Part shown: positions 1 to 5,248 of the stretch, one piece after another | How positions within the stretch are numbered: the first letter of the stretch is position 1 | How the letters are laid out: each line of letters opens with the position of its first letter | Assembly: GCA_031276985.1 (NCBI GenBank) | Contig: JAISMA010000012.1 | Location: forward strand, 1-5,248 | Source: Helicobacteraceae bacterium | GTDB lineage: Bacteria > Campylobacterota > Campylobacteria > Campylobacterales > SZUA-545 | Direction: 5' to 3' | DNA length: 5,248 bases | The notes under the pieces: generated by a model | Told to the model about the DNA's origin: nothing | The model's database searches: none | The model's input: only the letters and a program-made list of their open reading frames with translations | Translations under genes and position numbers: made by a program

Positions 1-7
1 GGCGGCG

Positions 8-2179
8 TTAGAGGATTTCGCGCTGTCCCTTGCTGTTTTGCTCGCTTAAAACGCCCGTTTTTTGCAACTGCTCCACAATCCGCGCCGCGCGGTTATAGCC
101 AATCTGCAAACGCCTTTGAATGTAGCTAATGGAGCTTTTGCGCTCGTTAAGCACGATCTGTTTTGCCTCCTCGTACATATCGTCAAGCGGCTCGTTCGGA
201 TCGATTTCGCCGCCGCTCGCGCCGCCTTCGAGATCGCCGCCTTCGACCAAAAAGCTGTTGTCGTATTCGGGCGCGCGTTGCGCTTTGAGAAATTCCACGA
301 TGTTTTCAATCTCTTTTTCAGAGCTAAACGGCGCGTGAAGCCGCACCAAACCCACGCTTCCGGGCGGCGTAAATAGCATATCGCCGCGCCCTAGCAAACT
401 CTCCGCGCCCTGCGTGTCCAATATGACTTTGGAGTCGATTTTGCTACCGACGCGATAGCTTATTCGGCTTGGCAGATTGGCTTTGATTAGTCCCGTGATC
501 ACGTCGACGCTTGGGCGCTGCGTCGCCACGATTAAATGTATGCCGCTTGCCCGCGCCATTTGCGCCAGCCTCGCGATCGACACTTCCACGTCTCTGCCGC
601 CGCTCATCATCAAATCCGCAAGCTCGTCGATTACCACGACGATATACGGAAGCGGCTCGAATTTGCTTTCGATCGCCTTTTGGTTGTAGCTTTCGATGTT
701 TTTGGTTTTGGTTTTGCTCATCAGCGCGTAGCGCCGCTCCATTTCGGCGACCATATTGGACAGCGCGGCGATCGCCTGCTTCGGCTTGGTGATTACGGGC
801 GTTAGCAGATGAGGAATATCGTTGTAAACGCTAAATTCAAGCATTTTCGGATCGACCATTAACAGCCGCAAACTATCGGGCGAATTGCGATACAAAAGCG
901 ATAAAATCATCGCGTTAATGCCGACGCTTTTGCCGCTACCCGTCGTTCCCGCAATCAACAAATGCGGCAGTTTTTTCAGATCGGTTACAAACGGATTGCC
1001 CACAATATCTTTGCCAAGCGCGATCGTAAGCGGACTCGCCGCCGACGTAAAAATCGACGACGATAAAACTTCGCGCAAATAGATCGTTTCATAGGTTTTG
1101 TTCGGTATTTCAATCCCGACCACGTCTTTGCCCGGTATCGGCGCTTGAATGCGGATCGTCTGCGCGCGCAAAGCCATAGCGATGTCGTTTTCAAGGCTGA
1201 TGACTCGCGAAACTTTTACGTGCGCGGCGGGCTTGAACTCGAAAGTGGTTACGACGGGACCCGTATAGGTGCGCGTTACGTCGCCCTCAATCTTGAACAT
1301 ACGCAACTTTTCCAGCAAATCGGCGATCTTCGCGTCGATTTCGCTCTCGTTGACTTCGTTGTGTTTTGGCGGCATATTGACCAAAAAATCTAGCGACGGC
1401 AACACGAAATCTTTCGGTTTCGCCCGCTCGCCTTTTTCTACTTGATCAAGCAGTCGCTTGTTTTCCTCAAGCTCTCTAACCAGCCTGCCGCGAGGTTTTG
1501 GCGACTGCGTTTCGGAGCTTTTTTGATAGCTGTCGTCAAAAAAATCGTCGTCGTCGTCAAACATTGGCGGCGCGTTTTTGGCGCGTTTTGCCGACTCGTT
1601 TGCGTTTGGCGCGCTAGGCTCGAATCGCGGCAGATCGGCTAGGCTCGCGCGCTCTTTAGATCGCAAAGCCATATCCGCAAACGAATCTTTAGCCGCTTCT
1701 TTGAAGGTGCGCCAATGATCAAACAGTTTTGAGTTTGGAAACTTGCGCGCCAAAAACAAAAGCAGATCAAGAATGGTAACGTCAAACGCCAGCAGCCAGC
1801 CGTTTACGATCAGAAAAAAGCCGAAAACGCCCGCGCCGACGCTACCGATAATCGGGCGCATAGCTTCGCACAGCATAACGCCGACCGATCCCGCGTCAAA
1901 AAACAGCGCCTGAAATATCAGCCCGCCAAAGCCAAAGAGCAAAACCGCCGCAAACGTCTCTATAAATCTGCGCGCGGAGGAAAAACGCTTGTAACCGCGC
2001 CACGCCAGATATACGCCGACGGGCGGCGCGGCATAGACCAAAAAGCCAAACAGCTCTTCGCAAACTTCCGCAAGCTCTTTGCCGTAAACGCCTACTTTGG
2101 CGATAGAGCCGACATAAAGCGCGATCGCCACATAAACCCACAATCCAACGGATACAAAAAAATACGCTTCTCGTTTCAC
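8..2179 (-). CDS. ftsK: FtsK/SpoIIIE-family DNA translocase, complete
   Basis: Septum-located, ATP-driven double-stranded DNA pump that moves chromosome ends out of the closing division site and, in the family, activates Xer recombination at dif. The 723-residue protein has four or so hydrophobic membrane segments (about 6-26, 42-60, 72-94 and 110-143). A charged linker follows (about 145-255) with an acidic run at 208-216. The motor's alpha part is about 257-360, and the RecA-like beta part carries Walker A GTTGSGKS (411-418), Walker B VVVIDELAD (514-522) and the family signature ATQRPSVDVITGLIKANLPSRI beginning at 552. The C-terminal winged-helix gamma domain (about 664-723, with IQRRLQIGYNRAARIVEQL) is the DNA-orienting module. 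All catalytic motifs look intact. It is much shorter than E. coli FtsK (about 1330) because the linker is short. The start is GTG at 2179-2177; it keeps the first membrane segment, and no in-frame ATG occurs before residue 102. It lies 8 bases after flgL. The family call is very secure. Confidence 0.98.
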   Translation of the reverse strand: MKREAYFFVSVGLWVYVAIALYVGSIAKVGVYGKELAEVCEELFGFLVYAAPPVGVYLAWRGYKRFSSARRFIETFAAVLLFGFGGLIFQALFFDAGSVGVMLCEAMRPIIGSVGAGVFGFFLIVNGWLLAFDVTILDLLLFLARKFPNSKLFDHWRTFKEAAKDSFADMALRSKERASLADLPRFEPSAPNANESAKRAKNAPPMFDDDDDFFDDSYQKSSETQSPKPRGRLVRELEENKRLLDQVEKGERAKPKDFVLPSLDFLVNMPPKHNEVNESEIDAKIADLLEKLRMFKIEGDVTRTYTGPVVTTFEFKPAAHVKVSRVISLENDIAMALRAQTIRIQAPIPGKDVVGIEIPNKTYETIYLREVLSSSIFTSAASPLTIALGKDIVGNPFVTDLKKLPHLLIAGTTGSGKSVGINAMILSLLYRNSPDSLRLLMVDPKMLEFSVYNDIPHLLTPVITKPKQAIAALSNMVAEMERRYALMSKTKTKNIESYNQKAIESKFEPLPYIVVVIDELADLMMSGGRDVEVSIARLAQMARASGIHLIVATQRPSVDVITGLIKANLPSRISYRVGSKIDSKVILDTQGAESLLGRGDMLFTPPGSVGLVRLHAPFSSEKEIENIVEFLKAQRAPEYDNSFLVEGGDLEGGASGGEIDPNEPLDDMYEEAKQIVLNERKSSISYIQRRLQIGYNRAARIVEQLQKTGVLSEQNSKGQREIL

Positions 2180-2190
2180 GCCCGCTCTTA
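2180..2190 (-). promoter_or_regulatory. flgL stop / ftsK ribosome binding site junction
   Basis: Read on the minus strand, the flgL stop TAA (2190-2188) overlaps AAGAG (2189-2185), a partial Shine-Dalgarno. Five bases (CGGGC) separate it from the GTG start of ftsK. The non-ATG start, the imperfect site and the overlap with the upstream stop suggest that ftsK translation is coupled to ribosomes finishing flgL. The coupling is inferred; the spacing and bases are seen directly. Confidence 0.6.
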
Positions 2191-5046
2191 AAGATAATTT
2201 ACAAGACTCATGCTATGTATGCGGTTTAGCGTAGCCAAAAGCGCCTGATACGAGACGCTTAGTTGATTCATCTTAGCTACCGCCGCGCCCACATCCGCGT
2301 CGATCGCCTCCGATTTGAGCGTTTTTACGTTGAGCGTTAGCATCTCGCTTTTTTCGTACGTCAGTTGCAAAGAAGATCCGATAGAGCCTACGTTCGTATG
2401 CATTCTGTTGAGATGATCAAGCAGATGATCGATCGCGGAGATCGCGTTTTGTACGCCTATGTTTCTAGCTCCTTCGGCGCTGTTTCCGTCGGGGCGGGTC
2501 ATTCCCATTTTTACGGCGGCGATCGCTTCGGAGAGTTGGTCGAAAAGATTAACTTTGGATTCGTCGATCGTCAGCGCGTTATTGGAAGCGAAGCTAAACG
2601 CGGGCGATTTATCCGCGTTAAGATCGATTTGCGCGTTTTGAAACAAGAAATCCACATGCGCCTGCGTCGTTCCAAGCGCCGCGTTATCGCGCAAAATCAG
2701 CCGTCCGTCGATAACTTCCGAGACAAAGCCGCCGTTTCCAACGCCGTCGCCAAAAGTATTGTCAATCGCCGTTTGCAGATCGGTTAGCGTATCGTTTTGA
2801 TTTAGCGTTACGCTAACCGCCGCGCCGCTCGCGCTCGTTCCGCTTAAAACCAGCGCGCCCGAAAAACTAAAGCCGAATACCTCGCTTAACGGTTTATCCG
2901 CGCGCGTTTCGCTCAACGTCCAGCCCTGCTCGCCTTTTGCGCCGACGTATGTTTGCAAAATCGTTTTATCGGCGCTTAGAGCGTAATTATCAAAGCGATC
3001 GGTATCGGCGTCAAACAACGAAATCTGTATTTTGCTTTCGCTCGTCGTATTGTCCTTGACCGTGAAGCGCCCAAGCGCGTCCATAGAAACGCCAACGCTT
3101 TGTCGCGCGTTTTCCAGCGCGGCGCTGTACGCCTCGAACGATCCGTCGGCGGGCGTTTGTCCGCTTAAAACCACGCTCATAACGTTCATCAGCTGTTGAT
3201 AGGTAACGCCTTTACGGGTTTCGTCGCGAATCTCCAGCCCGTCGCCGTATGGAGTTAGCGTTTGCGACTCGTAACCGCTCGCCGTCGTTAAAGCGCCGTT
3301 TTGATCGTACAGATCGTAGATCGCGCCAGCCGTCGGCTCTATGACTTGATAGGTCGAAAGCCTTCCGTTTGCGTCGGGAACGTCGCGCAGGGTAATCTCG
3401 ACCAGCTTTCGCTCGCCGTTAATATCGTTTATTTCCAGATGAAGCCGTTTTTCGTCCAGCGCCTCGACGCCGCTTACCGCTTTTAGCTCGCTCGCGGCGT
3501 TTGCGTAAGAGCCGTCGGATCTTACGGTTTGCGATACGCTTGAAGTTAGCGTCGCGCCGCTTTTTTGAAACCGCGCGCGATCGTAAGCCAGCGCGTCCGA
3601 AGCGCTAAACGCCAAAACCTTTTCGCCAAGCGAGTTTTCCGCCGTTATGGTTACGGCGGTCAATTTTGACGGGACAAACGACTCAATCGACGCGCTTGGA
3701 GAAGAGGCGGCGTTGTCAAATACGGCGATTGTTCCGTTTTGAAAATCCACGTCGAAACTGCCGCCTAGATCGGCTTGAAGCGCGGTTTTAATTTCGCCAA
3801 GCATATCGGCGATTGTCGTAGCGTTGTTAACCGCGAAACTATGCGTAACGCCATTGACGCTAAAGCTGATTTGATCGACGTTTGCGCCCGCTACGCTTCT
3901 AATCGAGTCGTTTTTTACCGCGATCGCCTCGTTATCTTGCCTTCTTAGCGTACTGTCAAACCTGAAAAATCTTTGATCAAACGGATCTTGAGCGGAGGCG
4001 ATCTTATCTTGCGTCCTCGCGTAAGCGTAACCGCTTTTGTTGAAGGCGTAAATATGCGCGTTTTCAATCTCGCCAAGCTCGCTAACGTCGCTCGCCTTAA
4101 CGTCGCTCGCCGCGATATGCAGATCGCTAAACGTTAGCCCGCTTTTTATGTCTTTGATCTCTATGTTGCCTAGAAAATTCAGGCTGACCTCGACCGCTTG
4201 ATAGGCGTTTGTGTTGCCCATTTCGCGCCCTACGCGATCAAGCAGATCTTGAACGCTCGCAGCGTTTGTCATCTCGATTCGCGCTTTGAAACTCTCGCCG
4301 TTTGGCTTAGAGCCGCGAATATAAAAATAGGTCGGCTTGCCGTCGTTCGGCTGTCCCACGAGATCGCGGATCGTATCGCTCGCGGTAATCGGAACGGGCG
4401 CGTCAAGCCCCATTGGATCGTCTTTGCTCATCACGGCGTGGTGCAAAAGCGTCTGGTTATATAGCTGCATATTTGTCGTGATACGCTTTGAATAGTCGCT
4501 ATCCGTTCCATGAGCCAACGTCCAGCCGTCGATGTTATAAGCGATCTCTGCGCGATCTCCCGTTTGAACGCTAACGCGCCGATCGTTGCCGTAATAAGTT
4601 CCGTCGTCGCCGAATGGTTGTTGCTTCATATTGGTTCCGGAAAACAAAAAAACGCCGTTAATCGAAGTGTTAGCCGCGCTGCGAATGTTGAGCATAAGCG
4701 CTTCTAGATCGCTTGCCAAAGCCGCGTAACTCGCCGTGGAATGCACGTCGTTCGCCGCTTGAACCAGCTTGACTTTGAAGGTATCCAGCGACTTTTTCAT
4801 GGATGCAATCGCCGTATCGGAGTTATCGGAATGCGATTTCGCCTTTTGCGCGTTGTCGGAAATTTGACCAAGCTCGTTTTGCTCGTTGATGAGCCTTAGC
4901 GCGTCCTGATAGATTGTCGTCTCTTCGTAGCCAAACTTGATCTTTAGCCCGCTTGTCATTTGATTGTTGACCTTCAAAAGCTCGCTTAGGCTTTTTTGCT
5001 GGTTGTAAATAAAGTTGCTATATATGTAAGAGCTGCTTACGCGCAT
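2188..5046 (-). CDS. flgL: Flagellar hook-associated protein 3 (FlgL, HAP3), unusually long
   Basis: FlgL sits between the hook (with FlgK) and the flagellin filament as the second junction ring. It is exported by the flagellar type III system, so it has no Sec signal. The N-terminal helical part (about 1-140) starts MRVSSSYIYSNFIYNQQKSL and includes the flagellin/FlgL signature INGVFLFSGT (129-138). The C-terminal helical part (about 860-952) carries NVGSIGSSLQLTYEKSEML and ends with the FlgL-like LNRIHSMSLVNYL. Both ends are needed for coiled-coil packing in the axial structure. The intervening 700 residues are beta-rich, Ala/Ser/Thr/Asp-rich and form the surface domains, with several Flagellin_IN-like repeats (best at about 238-303, 390-448 and 731-792). 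At 952 residues it is about three times enterobacterial FlgL (317) and longer than the roughly 750-830 I recall for Campylobacter and Helicobacter. The ATG at 5046 has a strong ribosome site and a sigma-54 promoter. FlgL is preferred over flagellin because of the end sequences, length and ftsK linkage. Confidence 0.94.
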   Translation of the reverse strand: MRVSSSYIYSNFIYNQQKSLSELLKVNNQMTSGLKIKFGYEETTIYQDALRLINEQNELGQISDNAQKAKSHSDNSDTAIASMKKSLDTFKVKLVQAANDVHSTASYAALASDLEALMLNIRSAANTSINGVFLFSGTNMKQQPFGDDGTYYGNDRRVSVQTGDRAEIAYNIDGWTLAHGTDSDYSKRITTNMQLYNQTLLHHAVMSKDDPMGLDAPVPITASDTIRDLVGQPNDGKPTYFYIRGSKPNGESFKARIEMTNAASVQDLLDRVGREMGNTNAYQAVEVSLNFLGNIEIKDIKSGLTFSDLHIAASDVKASDVSELGEIENAHIYAFNKSGYAYARTQDKIASAQDPFDQRFFRFDSTLRRQDNEAIAVKNDSIRSVAGANVDQISFSVNGVTHSFAVNNATTIADMLGEIKTALQADLGGSFDVDFQNGTIAVFDNAASSPSASIESFVPSKLTAVTITAENSLGEKVLAFSASDALAYDRARFQKSGATLTSSVSQTVRSDGSYANAASELKAVSGVEALDEKRLHLEINDINGERKLVEITLRDVPDANGRLSTYQVIEPTAGAIYDLYDQNGALTTASGYESQTLTPYGDGLEIRDETRKGVTYQQLMNVMSVVLSGQTPADGSFEAYSAALENARQSVGVSMDALGRFTVKDNTTSESKIQISLFDADTDRFDNYALSADKTILQTYVGAKGEQGWTLSETRADKPLSEVFGFSFSGALVLSGTSASGAAVSVTLNQNDTLTDLQTAIDNTFGDGVGNGGFVSEVIDGRLILRDNAALGTTQAHVDFLFQNAQIDLNADKSPAFSFASNNALTIDESKVNLFDQLSEAIAAVKMGMTRPDGNSAEGARNIGVQNAISAIDHLLDHLNRMHTNVGSIGSSLQLTYEKSEMLTLNVKTLKSEAIDADVGAAVAKMNQLSVSYQALLATLNRIHSMSLVNYL
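2671..4335 (-). repeat. Flagellin_IN-like repeat region within FlgL
   Basis: Protein-level repeats, not DNA repeats. Three stretches share the same plan: a beta strand, a GxxxG-like turn, a second strand, then an N/D-x-T-[IL]-x-D-[LM] helix start, and finally a strand pair ending in G-x-[IL]-x-[LV]-x-D. They are residues about 238-303 (bases 4138-4335, with NAASVQDLLDRVG), 390-448 (3703-3879, with NNATTIADMLGEI and NGTIAVFDNAA) and 731-792 (2671-2856, with NQNDTLTDLQTAI and DGRLILRDNAA). This resembles the Flagellin_IN motif (Pfam PF07196) of flagellins and hook-associated proteins. A more diverged copy may lie at about 605-681. The repeats are matched by eye only. Confidence 0.6.
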
Positions 5047-5051
5047 AAAAA

Positions 5052-5057
5052 CTCCTT
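5052..5057 (-). promoter_or_regulatory. Shine-Dalgarno of flgL
   Basis: The minus strand reads CCAAAGGAGTTTTT before the ATG at 5046. AAGGAG is a full match to the ribosome binding consensus with a five-base T spacer. It settles the flgL start and contrasts with the poor site of the co-transcribed ftsK. Confidence 0.85.
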
Positions 5058-5066
5058 TGGGTCGCT

Positions 5067-5087
5067 AAAAGCAATTTAAGTTCCTAA
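5067..5087 (-). promoter_or_regulatory. Sigma-54 (RpoN) promoter of flgL
   Basis: The minus strand reads TTAGGAACTTAAATTGCTTTT. The -24 GG (5084-5083) and -12 GC (5072-5071) are separated by exactly ten bases, the strict spacing for sigma-54. AGGAAC against the general TGGCAC keeps GG, A and C, and TTGC is perfect. The GGAAC and TTGCTTT forms are those known in Campylobacter and Helicobacter flagellar promoters. Transcription would start about 12 bases downstream, near 5059, giving a leader of about 13 bases that begins almost at the Shine-Dalgarno. Rod-hook and hook-associated genes in this phylum are commonly RpoN/FlgR-dependent, which matches the gene downstream. Confidence 0.8.
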
Positions 5088-5132
5088 CGAGATCGTCAAA
5101 AAACGTCGGCGGTTTAATTCAAAAAGTAACGC

Positions 5133-5138
5133 TATCAT
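5133..5138 (+). promoter_or_regulatory. Possible sigma-70 -10 box for the plus-strand gene
   Basis: TATCAT matches TATAAT at five of six bases and lies 33 bases before the ATG at 5172, giving a predicted start near 5145. No good -35 box is present. A/T-rich sequence lies upstream, and Campylobacterota housekeeping promoters often lack a clear -35 box. The evidence is weak and rests on one hexamer. Confidence 0.35.
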
Positions 5139-5171
5139 TGCGCGTTCATATTTCGCAAGAAAGAAACGACC

Positions 5172-5248
5172 ATGAAAAAAGCTCTAATCGTCGCTATGAT
5201 CGCGGCGACGGGATCGCAACTATTCGGCGCGGCGGATTCGGCGCAAAC
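5172..5248 (+). CDS. N-terminus of an exported protein, cut by the window end
   Basis: Twenty-five codons are visible, reading MKKALIVAMIAATGSQLFGA and then ADSAQ. This is a typical Sec signal peptide: Lys-Lys n-region, hydrophobic core at residues 4-18, and a likely signal peptidase I cut near GAA|D (after residue 21) or FGA|A. The mature protein would be periplasmic, outer-membrane or secreted. A lipoprotein is excluded because there is no cysteine. The upstream AAGAAAGAAA (5157-5166) is a weak ribosome site. The Ala GCG codons match the neighbouring genes. It is divergent from flgL and need not be flagellar. The function cannot be judged from the part seen. Confidence 0.8.
   Translation, partial: MKKALIVAMIAATGSQLFGAADSAQ

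Larger units (their letters stand above)
5047..5171. other. Divergent intergenic region between flgL and a plus-strand gene
   Basis: A 125-base spacer between two divergently oriented genes, so both start from here. It is richer in A+T than the flanking genes. On the flgL side it holds the sigma-54 promoter and Shine-Dalgarno; on the other side it holds a possible TATCAT -10 box. I see no convincing inverted repeat, operator or terminator. No enhancer palindrome for an NtrC-type activator is obvious. That is not surprising, since in Helicobacter and Campylobacter the activator FlgR is reported to act without enhancer DNA binding. Confidence 0.8.

Noticed and set aside
1..7. Terminator or downstream gene after ftsK
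   Set aside because: Only seven bases follow the stop codon inside the window, too few to show a hairpin or another gene start.
46..1642. Several 60-100 codon open frames overlapping ftsK on both strands
   Set aside because: All lie within the intact FtsK reading frame, are low-complexity Arg/Ala/Ser-rich translations and match no family I recognise.
1896..2141. An 81-codon minus-strand frame over the FtsK membrane segments
   Set aside because: It is a +1/-1 frame echo of FtsK residues 13-94. The FtsK frame has proper membrane segments and continues into the motor, so no frameshift is needed.
2365..2787. A 140-codon open frame on the plus strand inside flgL
   Set aside because: It is antisense to a clearly coding flgL, is rich in Arg and Val as expected from reading GCG/CGC-rich codons backwards, has no recognisable domain and no good ribosome site. 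It is a shadow of codon bias.
5094..5107. CGTC-N6-CGTC as a possible operator in the intergenic region
   Set aside because: It is a short direct repeat likely by chance in such CG-rich DNA. There is no palindrome, and nothing ties it to either promoter.
5109..5140. A sigma-28 (FliA) promoter for the plus-strand gene
   Set aside because: No CGATWT or GCCGATAA-like -10 element is present at suitable spacing; only a sigma-70-like TATCAT is seen.

Overview
The window is compact bacterial DNA of roughly 50% GC, dominated by two long minus-strand genes. A third gene begins on the plus strand at the right edge. Protein sequence, gene order and promoter style point to Campylobacterota (the former Epsilonproteobacteria). 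A flagellar flgL gene followed directly by ftsK is, as I recall, also found in Campylobacter jejuni (Cj0887c-Cj0886c). The hook-filament junction protein is very long, as in that phylum, and its promoter fits the GGAAC...TTGCTTT form of sigma-54 promoters known there. The GC content is high for Campylobacter or Helicobacter, so a less familiar lineage is likely. I cannot name genus or species.

Layout from left to right: bases 1-7 lie just past the ftsK stop and are too short to interpret. Bases 8-2179 (minus) are a complete ftsK, encoding a membrane-anchored DNA translocase of 723 residues. An 8-base gap (2180-2187) holds most of the ftsK ribosome binding site. Bases 2188-5046 (minus) are a complete flgL of 952 residues. 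Bases 5047-5171 are a divergent intergenic region with a well-matched sigma-54 promoter and a strong Shine-Dalgarno for flgL, plus a weak housekeeping-type promoter for the plus-strand gene. Bases 5172-5248 are the start of a secreted or envelope protein, of which only the signal peptide is visible.

On the minus strand flgL is the upstream gene and ftsK the downstream one. The 8-base spacing and the lack of any terminator between them imply one transcript, so a chromosome-segregation motor is probably at least partly transcribed from a flagellar sigma-54 promoter. ftsK may also have a promoter of its own that I could not recognise.

I found no mobile element, CRISPR array, RNA gene or defence system, and I do not think the window contains an undescribed multi-gene system. 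The points most worth a second look are the sigma-54 promoter with its very short predicted leader, the flgL-ftsK coupling, the enlarged central part of FlgL built from Flagellin_IN-like repeats, and a strong excess of the palindromes CGATCG and GCGATCGC that follows codon phase.
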